Below, piece by piece: positions 32,044-41,241 of a stretch of DNA of 64,000 nucleotides (position 1 is its first letter; every line of letters starts with the position of its first letter). Source of the DNA: Arthrobacter globiformis (GTDB lineage Bacteria; Actinomycetota; Actinomycetes; Actinomycetales; Micrococcaceae). The position numbers were made by a program, and so were the translations under genes. The notes under the pieces were generated by a model that was not told where the DNA came from, did no database searches, and worked only from the letters and a program-made list of their open reading frames with translations. The DNA lies in the NCBI RefSeq assembly GCF_030817195.1, contig NZ_JAUSYZ010000001.1, forward strand, positions 2,790,001 to 2,854,000, written 5' to 3'.

Positions 32044-33720
32044 TTACTTGCGCGGTTCCAGTGTGGTCAGGACAAGCACCGTCGTGGCGGACCGGTCCGA
32101 GAGGGTTGCGTAGGCGTTCTCTTCGGTGGGCCAGCCGGTGAAGCGGGTGTCGTTGTAGGCGCCCCATTCCGGGCCGGAGAAGAGCGGCACCAGCGGTGCC
32201 ACCTCGTTGTACTCCTCCTGGAGCTTGTAGGCGATGTCCTTCTGCTTGGTTTCGTCACCGCTCGCGGCGAATTCCTTCAGGAGGGCGTCGGCCTTCGGAT
32301 CGCCGAAGCGGTGGTAGTTGTCGAAGGTCTTGGTCCCAACGGGCTTGACCGAGGCGGTGCCCATGGAGTTGTTGAAGTACTTGTACGGGCTGGGATCGTT
32401 GGCGCTCCAGACGATGCCGGAATCGAAGGTGCCCTGTTCGTAGCCGGCCACCACCGAGGCCCAGTCCGGGGAGTCCACCCTGGCAGTGACGCCCACGGCC
32501 TGCAGGTTCTGGGAGATCACGTTGGCCACGGAGAGCCAGTCGGAAGAGCTGGCGCCCACGGAAATCTTGAACTCGAAGGGCTTGCCGTCCTTGAGGGTGC
32601 GCTTGCCGTCGGCGCCCTTGGCGTAGCCTGCCTCGTCCAGCAGCTTGTTGGCTTCGTCCACGTTGAGCTTGGTCCAGCTGCAGTTGTCCTTGACAGCCGG
32701 GTTCTTCCAGTTCTCGTAATGGCCGGAGAGGCCGGTGCAGTCGGCGGGCTGGGCGTAGCCGCTCATGCCGATCTTGGTGACCTGGTCCCGGTCAACGGCC
32801 ATGCTGAGCGCCTTGCGGACCTGGGGATCGTTGAACGGGGCCTTGGTGGTGTTGAGCTGCCAGTTGATCATGGCGCCCGTGGGCGGGAACCAATAGTGGC
32901 GGTGTTCCTTGTCCTTGGAGACGAAGGTCTTCTCGATGTTCGGAATGTATTGCGTGGCCCAGTCGACGTCGCCGTTCGCGGCGGCGAGGTTGGCTGCATC
33001 GTTGCCGGACATGGCCAGCATCTTGATGCCGGCGATCTTCTGCTTTTCCGGCTGCCAGTAGTTGGGGTTCTTCTTCAGTACGAAGGACTGGGCCTGGAAG
33101 GACTCCACCTCGGTGTACGGGCCGGTGCCCACGGGCTTGGCGTTGGCATCCTTGCCGGGATCCTTCACTGCGGACCAGACGTGCTTGGGCAGGATGGGGA
33201 GCTGCCCGACTTCGTAGAGGGCCGGTGACCACGGCGTGTTGAAGCTGAAGGTAACCTTGTTGCTTCCCTCGGCCGCGACCTCTTTCAGGTATTCGAAGCC
33301 GCCCTTGATCTTCTTCTGCAGCTGGAATGTCAGTACAACGTCCTCGGCCACGAGCGGCTTGCCGTCGGACCACTTCACGCCGTCCCGCAGGGTGAAGGTG
33401 ACGGACTTGCCATCCTTGGCCACATCCCATTTGGTGGCGAGCCACGGCACCGCATCGCCCTTGAGCGGGTTGGAAATGAGCAGTGGCTCGTAGATTGCCT
33501 GCTGGACCATCGGGGTCACGGTGGGGGCGAAAGGGTTGAAGTTGCGGTCAAAGGTGCTCATGTCCTCACGCGGAATGGTGAGAAAGGCGCTGGCGTTTGC
33601 TGCGGCGTCGGTGCCGGCAGGCTTGTTGACGGTGGCTGCACAGCCGGTCAGCAGCAGTGCGCCTACCGCCAGCCCGGCCGCCGTCACGCGGGCAGCCCTC
33701 AGGAATCGGGGGTGTGTCAT
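32044..33720 (-). CDS. Family 5 extracellular solute-binding lipoprotein
   Basis: A 558-residue SBP_bac_5 protein. The signal peptide ends with LLLTGCAAT (lipobox Cys27). The mature part has the family pattern: FNPFAPTVTPMVQQAIYEPLL, DGKSVTFTLRDGVKWSDGKPLVAEDVVLTF (signature), VGTGPYTEVESFQ, and FNDPQVRKALSMAVDRDQV. Best known for peptides, this family also binds oligosaccharides in some bacteria. In an operon with an intracellular GH32 enzyme and a LacI regulator, a fructo-oligosaccharide ligand is more likely than a peptide (inference). Distance to the lacI gene is 78 bp. Confidence 0.92.
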   Translation of the reverse strand: MTHPRFLRAARVTAAGLAVGALLLTGCAATVNKPAGTDAAANASAFLTIPREDMSTFDRNFNPFAPTVTPMVQQAIYEPLLISNPLKGDAVPWLATKWDVAKDGKSVTFTLRDGVKWSDGKPLVAEDVVLTFQLQKKIKGGFEYLKEVAAEGSNKVTFSFNTPWSPALYEVGQLPILPKHVWSAVKDPGKDANAKPVGTGPYTEVESFQAQSFVLKKNPNYWQPEKQKIAGIKMLAMSGNDAANLAAANGDVDWATQYIPNIEKTFVSKDKEHRHYWFPPTGAMINWQLNTTKAPFNDPQVRKALSMAVDRDQVTKIGMSGYAQPADCTGLSGHYENWKNPAVKDNCSWTKLNVDEANKLLDEAGYAKGADGKRTLKDGKPFEFKISVGASSSDWLSVANVISQNLQAVGVTARVDSPDWASVVAGYEQGTFDSGIVWSANDPSPYKYFNNSMGTASVKPVGTKTFDNYHRFGDPKADALLKEFAASGDETKQKDIAYKLQEEYNEVAPLVPLFSGPEWGAYNDTRFTGWPTEENAYATLSDRSATTVLVLTTLEPRK

Positions 33721-33798
33721 GATGGTTATCTCTTTCCTATCTTCATCAGCAAGGTGAAGGGGTGGGGGAGGGGTTGCTCTTCGCTATTGATTTCGCGG

Positions 33799-34872
33799 TC
33801 AGACCGAAGAGCGTTCTAGCAGCGGACAGTCGACTAATTGCTGGTCGGCAATTATCGGCTGTCCTGCTGTAAGAGCTGCGAGCGTCTGGACGCCCAGGGC
33901 GCCCATTTTTTCGAACGGCAACGCAACCGTGGTCAGCTTTGGCCTGAGGTAGGCCGCAATCAGTTCCTGGTTGTCGAAGCCGATCACGGCGATGTCTCCG
34001 GGGATGGTCAGGCCCCGTTCTTTGATGGCTTCGTAAGCGCCCATCGCCATGCGGTCGTTGAGGCAGAACAGGGCCGTCGGCCGGCCTTCCCCCTCGTTGT
34101 ACCGGTCAAGAATCGTGCAGGCGGCCGCATAGCCGCCGTCCGCCGTCGCGTATCCCGAGACGACGAGTTCCGGGTCCAGTTCCAGCCCGGCCTCGGCGAG
34201 TGCTTCGCGGGCACCCGCCAGGCGGCCGACGGCGGCCGGAATGTCCGGATCCAGGTTGATCACTCCCATCCGGCGGTGGCCGGCCTGAAGCAAACGTTCG
34301 ATGGCGACGCGGCCGCCCGCACGTTCGTCGGGGACAATCGAGGGCAGCTTTCCGTCCGCGTCGAAACAGTTGATGAGGACCGTGGGAACCTCGTTGGCAC
34401 TCTTCGGAACGTGCACTCCCCGGTGGAATGTGGCGGCGTAGAGAACGCCTTCCACCCGCTGTTCCAGAAGCTTTTCAAAGGCGGCATCTTCCAGGCCCTG
34501 GTTGGGTCCTACAGCATCGGCCTGGTCGGAGGGCGCGATGAGCAGGAACTTGCGGTCCAACCAGGCCTGGTCCTGGGCGCCTTTGATGATGTCGACGGCG
34601 AACGGTGCCGTCACGATCTCGGTGACGATCCCGTACCAGTCACTGCGCTGGGATGCCAGCGCCCGTGCTCCGGCATTCGGGCGGTAGCCCAAGGCCTGAA
34701 CAGCTTCGTTGATCCGGGCGCGGGTTTCCTCGGAGATGCTGGCATTTTCGCGGTTGCTCAGCACGAACGAGACCGCGGTCCGGGAAACGCCGGCGTGCTT
34801 GGCGACATCATTCATGGTGACACCCCGCTGCCGCGTAGCCCCGACGTGGTTCGAGGTGGTGGTCTTCGCCAT
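33799..34872 (-). CDS. LacI-family regulator of the peptide-type transporter/GH32 operon
   Basis: A 357-residue LacI protein. Its helix-turn-helix is VTMNDVAKHAGVSRTAVSFVLSNREN with hinge INEAVQALGYRPNAGARALAS, followed by a periplasmic-binding-protein-like domain (GVLYAATFHRG, VLINCFDADGKLPSIVPDE, GHRRMGVINLD, ALFCLNDRMAMGAYEAIKERGLTIPGDIAVIGFDN). It heads the operon lacI, SBP, dppB, dppCD, dppF, GH32. Two palindromes at 34912-34956 just upstream are the likely binding sites, suggesting autoregulation of the whole operon by a sugar ligand. Confidence 0.94.
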   Translation of the reverse strand: MAKTTTSNHVGATRQRGVTMNDVAKHAGVSRTAVSFVLSNRENASISEETRARINEAVQALGYRPNAGARALASQRSDWYGIVTEIVTAPFAVDIIKGAQDQAWLDRKFLLIAPSDQADAVGPNQGLEDAAFEKLLEQRVEGVLYAATFHRGVHVPKSANEVPTVLINCFDADGKLPSIVPDERAGGRVAIERLLQAGHRRMGVINLDPDIPAAVGRLAGAREALAEAGLELDPELVVSGYATADGGYAAACTILDRYNEGEGRPTALFCLNDRMAMGAYEAIKERGLTIPGDIAVIGFDNQELIAAYLRPKLTTVALPFEKMGALGVQTLAALTAGQPIIADQQLVDCPLLERSSV

Positions 34873-34911
34873 TGAATGCTCCGGTGGTCGTCGGTGATGC
34901 TGTCATTGCAG

Positions 34912-34956
34912 GTAACGCGCGTTACTTGTGCGTGTGATCGAGGTTACGCGCGTTAC
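34912..34956. promoter_or_regulatory. Paired LacI operators O1
   Basis: GTAACGCGCGTTAC (34912-34925) and GTTACGCGCGTTAC (34943-34956) are two 14-bp palindromes with the central CGCG typical of LacI-family sites. They lie 31 bp apart centre to centre, about three helical turns, so two dimers would bind on the same face. They are upstream of lacI (start 34872). Confidence 0.85.
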
Positions 34957-34999
34957 TGGATCTCTGTCAAGGGGTGTTTTGAGGTGCTTTGGTGCTGCC

Positions 35000-36526
35000 C
35001 TATGCGAGCTGCGTGACCTGAATACTGTTGATGGTTGCCACGCCGCCGACGGCGTAAACGGCGAGGTCCGTGCTGGTCTCGGCCGGGAAGATCAGTTCGG
35101 TCATGGTGACCTGGCCGCCTTGGGCAAAGACTTCAACGGAGCAGCGGTCCACGTAGATGGTGAAGTCGTAGGATCCCTGCTTTGCCGGGAGGGGAGCGGT
35201 GTCGATGGAGGTGAAGGACGGGTGGAAGTCTGTCCTGCCGGATTCCCGCCGGTCCACGAAGAGTCTGGCTTGGCCGGGTTGGATGCCGACACGGGTTCCC
35301 TGCATGCCGTCTCCACGCAGGATGAGGCCGAATTCCTCGGCGCTTCCGGGGGTGAAGCTGACGTCAATACGCTGGACCGTGCCGGCCGCGCCGGCCAGAA
35401 CCTGCACGCCGTCGTGGATGGTGGTTCCGGAAAGGCAGAATGACTCCGGGCCGGCCAGGGCAGTCCAATCAGCCGCGGGCTGCTGGACCAGGGACAGGTT
35501 TCCGTCGTTGGTCTGGAGTGAAATTTCCCGGGCGAGGCTCATGGGACTGCGCCAGGGTGCGGTGGGGATGTGGTTGGCGTACTCCCAGTTGTTCATCCAG
35601 GCGATCATGAGGCGGCGGTTGTCCGGGGCGTCGCTGAAGGAGACGGCGGCGTAGTAGTCCCGGCCCCAGTCCAGCCACCGGTATTCGCCCAGCCGGTCAG
35701 GGTCCTGGGGGCCTTCAGTTATCGTGCTGGCGGAGGTGAATGCGGTTCCGTCGAAGTCGCCGATGAAGTATTGGCCGGCTGAGCCGTTGTTGGGCCCGCC
35801 GGGATTGAGGTTGACGGTGAGGACCCACTTGAGGTTTTCCGGGTCGCCGTCCACGGGAAGGGGAAACAGGTCGGGGCATTCCCAGATGCCGCCGGTGGCG
35901 TTGGCGGGGCCGAAGGTGCTCAGCAGTTCCCAGTTCTTCAGGTCGTCGGATTTGTACAGGACCACCTGGAAGTCTTTGGCTTCGACGGCGACCATCACCC
36001 AGTAGCTGCCCGCGTCGCCGTCGTACCGGAAAACTTTGGGGTCGCGGAACTCGGCGGACCCGCGGTTAAGCACGGGGTTGCCTGTGTGTTTTGTCCAGGT
36101 GTAGCCCCCGTCCAGGCTGTAGGCCAGGGACTGCGCCTGGATGCCCTCATGCACGGAGCCCGGTTTGTAGGCGCTGGTGTAGATCGCCACGAGGGGGGCA
36201 ATGGACCCGCTGCCGAATCCGCTGGTGTTGTGGCGGTCATAGACGATGCTGCCGGAAAAGATGTCTTCGTTCTCGTCACAGGTGATGGCGACGGGGTGTT
36301 CGGTCCAGGTCAGCAGGTCGGTAGATGTGGCGTGGCCCCAGGACATGTTTCCCCAGACGTTTCCCAGCGGGTTGTTCTGGTAATAGAGGTGATAGATGCC
36401 TTCATGAAAAATCAGGCCGTTGGGATCATTGAGCCAGGTGTCTTTGGCGGTGTAGTGCAGGGCCGGGCGGTAGCAGTCTGCCGTGGCTGCCGTGGCTGCC
36501 GTGCTAATCGGGGTAAGTGTATCCAT
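35000..36526 (-). CDS. GH32 fructan beta-fructosidase (cytoplasmic)
   Basis: A 508-residue GH32 enzyme with all three motifs: WLNDPNG (D34), AEFRDPKVF (161-163) and WECPDLF (acid/base E216), followed by a beta-sandwich ending YDFTIYVDRCSVEVFAQGG. There is no signal peptide, so it acts on imported substrate; the motif style suggests exo-acting levanase/inulinase or sucrose hydrolysis. The frame is open to 36844, but ATG at 36526 is the first start after the upstream permease and is preceded by GAAAGGAA. It is the last gene of the CUT1 operon. Confidence 0.93.
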   Translation of the reverse strand: MDTLTPISTAATAATADCYRPALHYTAKDTWLNDPNGLIFHEGIYHLYYQNNPLGNVWGNMSWGHATSTDLLTWTEHPVAITCDENEDIFSGSIVYDRHNTSGFGSGSIAPLVAIYTSAYKPGSVHEGIQAQSLAYSLDGGYTWTKHTGNPVLNRGSAEFRDPKVFRYDGDAGSYWVMVAVEAKDFQVVLYKSDDLKNWELLSTFGPANATGGIWECPDLFPLPVDGDPENLKWVLTVNLNPGGPNNGSAGQYFIGDFDGTAFTSASTITEGPQDPDRLGEYRWLDWGRDYYAAVSFSDAPDNRRLMIAWMNNWEYANHIPTAPWRSPMSLAREISLQTNDGNLSLVQQPAADWTALAGPESFCLSGTTIHDGVQVLAGAAGTVQRIDVSFTPGSAEEFGLILRGDGMQGTRVGIQPGQARLFVDRRESGRTDFHPSFTSIDTAPLPAKQGSYDFTIYVDRCSVEVFAQGGQVTMTELIFPAETSTDLAVYAVGGVATINSIQVTQLA

Positions 36527-36549
36527 GAGGTTCCTTTCGAAGGTCTGTT

Positions 36550-37461
36550 TTATTTGCTCGCGCCGGCCGTGAGGCCTTCGCGCAGGGTGCGTTGGCCGAA
36601 GATAAAGACGACCAGTGCGGGCAGCATGGACAGGATCACGCCGGCGAGGACCACGGAGATACTTCCGGTGCCGAGGTTGCCTTGGAGCGTGACCAGGCCG
36701 AGGGGAAGAGTGAAGTTCTGTTCGCTGATAGTGAGGATCAGCGGCCGGAAGAACTCGTTCCAGTGGAAGTTGAAGGCAAGGATCCCGACGATCGCCATGC
36801 CGGGGACCGCCAACGGTACGTAAACGGAACGGAAGATCCGCCATGGTCCGGCACCATCCAGGGCGGCCGCTTCCGCGAAATCATTTGGAAGGCCCAGGAA
36901 GTATTGGCGCATCAGGAACGTGCCGAAGGCGGTAGGAATGGCCGGCAGGATCAGGGCCAGCAGGGTATCGGACAGACCCATTCCTCGGATGAGCATGAAC
37001 ACCGGGACGATGGTGACCTGCACCGGGACCATCATGGTGGCCAGCACCAACGAGAAGATGGCCTTCTTGCCGCGGAAGTCCAGACGGGCGAACGCGTAGC
37101 CGGCCAGCGTGGCGGAAGCCATTTGGCCAAGCGCGATCAGCCCGGTCACCAGGGCGCTGTTCAGGACCAGGAGGCCCACGTTGATCTGCCTGAACACCTC
37201 CTGGTAGGCGGTGAAGTCAGGATTGATGGGCAGGAAGGACGGCGGCAGGTTGAATGATTCCGACGGCGCCCGCAGTGAGGTGGACAGGGTCCACAGGACA
37301 GGACCGAGGGTCAGCGCGGCCGCTACGGCCAAAGCGGTGAAGCGACCGACGGTTCCAGCAGCGGGCAGGCGGCGGTTGCGGTAGCGCCTGTTGATAGTCG
37401 GCGTGCCGGTGGTGGAACCGGAATGCTTGTCGGTCCCGGTGTGCAGGGTCTGGCTGGACAT
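36550..37461 (-). CDS. Carbohydrate ABC transporter permease, MalG type
   Basis: A 303-residue CUT1 permease with six helices and the MalG EAA motif FAEAAALDGAGPWRIFRSVYVPLAVPG. The N-terminus (to about residue 35) is a disordered, basic extension. ATG at 37461 with GAGG six bases upstream is preferred to the GTG at 37473, which overlaps the previous stop. It is in an operon with the MalF-type subunit, the binding protein and GH32-2. No ATPase gene is present, so a shared MsmK/UgpC-like ATPase must serve it. Confidence 0.92.
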   Translation of the reverse strand: MSSQTLHTGTDKHSGSTTGTPTINRRYRNRRLPAAGTVGRFTALAVAAALTLGPVLWTLSTSLRAPSESFNLPPSFLPINPDFTAYQEVFRQINVGLLVLNSALVTGLIALGQMASATLAGYAFARLDFRGKKAIFSLVLATMMVPVQVTIVPVFMLIRGMGLSDTLLALILPAIPTAFGTFLMRQYFLGLPNDFAEAAALDGAGPWRIFRSVYVPLAVPGMAIVGILAFNFHWNEFFRPLILTISEQNFTLPLGLVTLQGNLGTGSISVVLAGVILSMLPALVVFIFGQRTLREGLTAGASK

Positions 37462-37469
37462 GAGGGGCC

Positions 37470-38399
37470 TCACTGGTAGAAGACGAAGCGGCGGCTAAGA
37501 CGGAACTGCAGGGCGGTGACGGCAAGGATCAGCACGGTGAGTACCAGGCCGATGGCCGAAGCTTCGCCGAACTCCAGTTGCTGGAAGGCGGATTCAAAAA
37601 TCACCATGACGGCGGTGCGGGTGGAATCCCCAGGACCGCCGTTGGTCAGGACGTAGGGCTGGTCGAAGACCTGCAGTGCACTGATGATTGCCATGACGGA
37701 GGCGACGAGCACCGTGGGACTGATCAGCGGAAGGGTCACATTGCTGAACTGTTTCCAGCCTGTGGCGCCGTCCAGGTTCGCTGCCTCGTGCAGTTCCTTG
37801 GGAATGTTGGTCAGGGCACCGAGGAAGAGCAGAAAGGAGAACCCGAAGTTCTGCCATACATAGACCAAAACCACGACGGCGGCGGATGCCACGGGACTGG
37901 TCAGCCATGGCACTGCGGGAATGCCGATCAGGGAAAGGAGCCAGTTCACGACGCCGAACTGTTCGTTGAACATGTACCGCATGAAGATGGACACCGACGC
38001 GGCGGAAAGGACCAGGGGAAAGAAGAAAGTGGAACGAAGGAATACCCTCAGCCAGGACGGCATTCTGGCCTGCAGCATGGAAGCCAGACCAAGTGCGATG
38101 CCCAGTTGAAGGATCACTGCGACGATGACGAACACGATGGTGTTCAGGAAGGACACGCGGACGGTGGGGTCCTCAGCCAGCGAGGCGAAGTTGGCGAAAC
38201 CGACGAACTGGGGTGCTGAAATGATGTCCCAGCGGAAGAAGGCAAGGACCAGCGAGCCGATGATTGGCAGGAAGGTGAATAGGGCCATCCCCAGCAGCGT
38301 GGGGGCAAGGAAAATCATGGCCAGCCACCGCTCGACGAACGAGCGGCGCGCGGCCGGTGGTTTTACGGTTTGGCGTGGAGCGGTGGAAGTGGTGGTCAA
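37470..38399 (-). CDS. Carbohydrate ABC transporter permease, MalF type
   Basis: A 309-residue CUT1 permease: WLAMIFLAPTLLGMALFTFLPIIGSLVLAFFRWD, then six helices and the EAA motif LHEAANLDGATGWKQFSNVTLPLISPT. I chose TTG at 38399 as start, since GAGGAGGAA precedes it and the longer frame overlaps the binding-protein gene. This TTG overlaps the SBP stop by four bases (TTGA), giving coupled translation. Confidence 0.9.
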   Translation of the reverse strand: MTTTSTAPRQTVKPPAARRSFVERWLAMIFLAPTLLGMALFTFLPIIGSLVLAFFRWDIISAPQFVGFANFASLAEDPTVRVSFLNTIVFVIVAVILQLGIALGLASMLQARMPSWLRVFLRSTFFFPLVLSAASVSIFMRYMFNEQFGVVNWLLSLIGIPAVPWLTSPVASAAVVVLVYVWQNFGFSFLLFLGALTNIPKELHEAANLDGATGWKQFSNVTLPLISPTVLVASVMAIISALQVFDQPYVLTNGGPGDSTRTAVMVIFESAFQQLEFGEASAIGLVLTVLILAVTALQFRLSRRFVFYQ

Positions 38400-39856
38400 G
38401 AGTTCCTCCTCAGAGCCAGTTCGAGATCGCGCTGAAGGGTGCCCATCGCCGCCCGCACGTCGGCGGAGCTGCCGCTTACAGCGGTGGAAACGTTTTTCAT
38501 TAGGGCAGTTTCGACGGCGGCCTGCTGAGGCGGCGCGGGGATGGGGCCGGAGGTGGGGAACCTGTCCAGGGTGTCGTAGAAGACTTTCCAATGCTTGGGC
38601 CCGGTGGCCGCGTAAAAGGACTCGTTGACCATCGAACGGCGGGTCGGAGTGGTGTTCGGCTTGGCAATGGCCAACTGCATCGCGTCCCGGCTGGAGCAGA
38701 ACTTAACCCATTCCCAGGCTGCGTCCTTGTCCTTCGCCGTGCGCATAATCGCGTAGCCGGCAGCGCCGAACTGATGCCGCTGGGTGCGCCAGCGGGGGAA
38801 GAACTGCACATCGAACTGATCGGCGGTCATTCCGGCATCGTGCAGGCCCTGCGCCCAGTAACCACCTGCCGGCGTGGTGCCGATGCGGTTGTTGCCGAAC
38901 AAGCCAACCAGGGCGTTGCCGCCCCCTGATTCAGGGCGCACGCCCAGTCCTTCCGCAACGAGTTCGCGCAGGTAGTCAAAGGTCTCGATGACACGCCCGT
39001 CTTCGGCGTTGGGAGCCAGCCACTGATAGCCGCCCCCGCGGGTCGCCCGGGCTGGGTCGTTCGGGTAAAAACGATCCCAAAACCAGTCCCCACCGGCAGC
39101 CTTGGTTTCGGTAAGGAAGCTGGTGTCATTGGCGTACAGCCAGGGCACTACGCCGCCGAAAAGCCGGTTGGTCCAGTAGTACGGGGTGAAATCGGCCGGG
39201 CGGGCCTTCCGCAGGGCGCGCAGAGTGGCGCTAAAGTCATCCTGCGTCCAGTCGTCCTTTGGCCGGTCGAGCCCGGCCTGGGCGAAGGTGGTGGTGTTCA
39301 TATACATGTTGGCCGCGTTCCAGTCCAGCGGAAGCTGGTACAGGCTGCCTTGGTACATGAAGGCTTCCAGCAGGCTCGGATGAACGTCATCGAAGTAATC
39401 GCTCATGTCGGCAGCGTCCCGGCGGACATAATCATCCAGCGGCTCGGCGAGCTTGTCAGCGAACAGCTGGGCGCCCTCGGTGGCCACGTAGACGATATCC
39501 GGCGGTGTTCCGGCGGCGACCATGGTGAGAATTTTGGAAAAGAAATCCTTCCAGTCCGCCCCCTGAATGGCCTGCACTTGGACCGGGATATCAGGATGGG
39601 CGGCCGTAAAAGCCTTGACCAGACCCTGGCGGGCCGCCGCATCCGCTGCCGTTCCCAGGATGGCGATTTTCAGGCCCTTGCTGCCGCGGCCCGGAATGTC
39701 CGTCCCGGTCAGTCGTGGCCAGGCCCCCACGGTGGCTCCCGCCACAGCGAGTCCCGTAAGGCCCAGCAAGGAACGCCGCGTGAGTTGTGAAAGTCCGCCG
39801 CCGGGCCGCGGGGCATGTAAGGGGGCTGGTTGCCCCGGTGTCTTTTCAGACGTCAT
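38396..39856 (-). CDS. Extracellular sugar-binding protein (family 1), Tat-exported
   Basis: A 486-residue SBP_bac_1 protein. The N-terminus has a twin-arginine signal (SQLTRRSLLGLTGLAVAGA, RR at 27-28), suggesting folded export. The mature part shows LKIAILGTAADAAARQGLVKAFTAAHPDIPVQVQ, SKILTMVAAGTPPDIVYVATE and AAGYAIMRTAKDKDAAWEWVKFCSS, typical of CUT1 binding proteins. It is first in the operon SBP-MalF-MalG-GH32 and is preceded by two operator palindromes; the ligand is probably a fructo-oligosaccharide or sucrose. Confidence 0.92.
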   Translation of the reverse strand: MTSEKTPGQPAPLHAPRPGGGLSQLTRRSLLGLTGLAVAGATVGAWPRLTGTDIPGRGSKGLKIAILGTAADAAARQGLVKAFTAAHPDIPVQVQAIQGADWKDFFSKILTMVAAGTPPDIVYVATEGAQLFADKLAEPLDDYVRRDAADMSDYFDDVHPSLLEAFMYQGSLYQLPLDWNAANMYMNTTTFAQAGLDRPKDDWTQDDFSATLRALRKARPADFTPYYWTNRLFGGVVPWLYANDTSFLTETKAAGGDWFWDRFYPNDPARATRGGGYQWLAPNAEDGRVIETFDYLRELVAEGLGVRPESGGGNALVGLFGNNRIGTTPAGGYWAQGLHDAGMTADQFDVQFFPRWRTQRHQFGAAGYAIMRTAKDKDAAWEWVKFCSSRDAMQLAIAKPNTTPTRRSMVNESFYAATGPKHWKVFYDTLDRFPTSGPIPAPPQQAAVETALMKNVSTAVSGSSADVRAAMGTLQRDLELALRRNS

Positions 39857-39869
39857 TGTCGGCTCCTCC

Positions 39870-39913
39870 TAACACGTGTTAAGTAGGTTAGGTAAGGCAC
39901 CTAACACGTGTCA
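39870..39913. promoter_or_regulatory. Paired LacI operators O2
   Basis: TAACACGTGTTA (39870-39881) and TAACACGTGTCA (39902-39913) are two LacI-type palindromes 32 bp apart, upstream of the binding-protein gene. A third, weaker copy (TAACTCGTGTGA, 41134-41145) lies before the lacI gene itself, suggesting that the same regulator controls both. Confidence 0.8.
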
Positions 39914-40058
39914 AGTAAGACGTTTGCTGTTTGTACAAACTGAAGTGCCGGGATGATGGTCTGTTCAACATGCCGGGGATAGAGGGCCCCGCCGGAGGCT
40001 GGATCAGGTCATTCCTGTTGTGAGGTTTCAGCAGCGCAGCGCTTGGACGTCGGCCTGG

Positions 40059-41102
40059 TCAGCTGGCCGGAACCGCTGCGGTGGAAGCCCGCGGGATGAT
40101 CCGGCAGGGCATGTGGACGGTTCCTGCTTCCGTTTTCCCCGCTGCCGAGACTTTTCCTTCCACCGCATCCAACAGCAGGGACATGGCCGCTGCTCCGATT
40201 TCGGCGTGCGGAAGCGCCACCGTGGTCAGGGCGGGAACAAGGTTGGCGGCAAGATTCTGCTGGTCGTCGTAGCCGACCACGGACAGATCCTGCGGTACGC
40301 GCAGACCTGCGGCAGCCGCGTACAGCAAAACACCGGTGGCCACCCTGTCGTTAGAACAAATGATGGCCGTCGGCCGGTCCCTGCCGCCCAGCACCGAGGA
40401 AGCGGCCCGGTAGCCCTCATCAATGTCCCATCCGGTCACACGGACGTCCTGCTGTTCACGGCCCAGCCCCGCCTCTTCCATGGCCTCGCGGTAACCCTGT
40501 TCGCGTTGCGGGGCGGCAGGTGAGCTGAGAGTCCCGGATAACAGGGTGATGCGGCGGTGGCCCAGGTCAATCAGTAGCTGTGCCGCGGCGCGCCCGCCGT
40601 CGACCTCTGCCGGAATTACCGACTGGAGCTGGGAGGCGACATCAGTGCAATTGGCCAGAATGGCTGGCAAGGTGAGCATCGCCGGCGGGGCGGTAATTTC
40701 GCGCAGGCTGCCGGTGGCGTACATGATCCCGTCTACCTGCCGGTGCACGAGTTGCTGTGCCGCGGCGCTCTCGCGGGCCATGTCATGTTCCGAATCGACC
40801 ACCAGGACCATGTACCCGCGGGCCAACGCCGTACGTGAGGCGCCGCTGATCAGCCGACCAGCGAAGGGGCTGGTGACGATGTCATCAGTAATGATGCCGA
40901 TCGTTGATGTCTGCTGGTTGCGCAGGCTGAGGGCAACGGAGTTGGGTGTGTAGTCCAGCTCCGCCGCGGCTCGCAGCACGCGCTCCTGGCGTTCTGCGGT
41001 GACGTTGCCGTTTGCCCTGCCGTTAAGCACCAGTGATACTGCACTCCGGGACACCCCTGCCCGTTGTGCCACATCCAGTGCCGTAGCTTTGCGTTTGCCC
41101 AT
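40059..41102 (-). CDS. LacI-family regulator of the CUT1/GH32 operon
   Basis: A 347-residue LacI protein with helix-turn-helix TALDVAQRAGVSRSAVSLVLNGRAN, hinge LRAAAELDYTPNSVALSLRN, and effector domain (GIITDDIVTSPFAGRLISGA, YMVLVVDSEHD, GHRRITLLSG, IICSNDRVATGVLLYAAAAGLRVPQDLSVVGYDD). It lies upstream of the binding-protein gene, separated by a 200-bp region holding paired operators. It resembles the other LacI protein (33799-34872) only at family level. Confidence 0.93.
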   Translation of the reverse strand: MGKRKATALDVAQRAGVSRSAVSLVLNGRANGNVTAERQERVLRAAAELDYTPNSVALSLRNQQTSTIGIITDDIVTSPFAGRLISGASRTALARGYMVLVVDSEHDMARESAAAQQLVHRQVDGIMYATGSLREITAPPAMLTLPAILANCTDVASQLQSVIPAEVDGGRAAAQLLIDLGHRRITLLSGTLSSPAAPQREQGYREAMEEAGLGREQQDVRVTGWDIDEGYRAASSVLGGRDRPTAIICSNDRVATGVLLYAAAAGLRVPQDLSVVGYDDQQNLAANLVPALTTVALPHAEIGAAAMSLLLDAVEGKVSAAGKTEAGTVHMPCRIIPRASTAAVPAS

Positions 41103-41241
41103 GCCGATCCCCTTGCTTTCGATTCAGCATACCTAACTCGTGTGAGGCTAGGAGATGCCCGTCCGAGTGCCCCTTTCGCAGCCCGGGTGGAACGAAACAG
41201 TGGTGGTCCGACGGCTGCTCACGGCCTTTCGCTTCTCGGGG

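Noticed and set aside
31957..33228. 423-codon plus-strand ORF antisense to the family 5 binding protein
   Set aside because: Val/Gly/Leu-rich shadow reading; no ribosome-binding site or recognisable motif.
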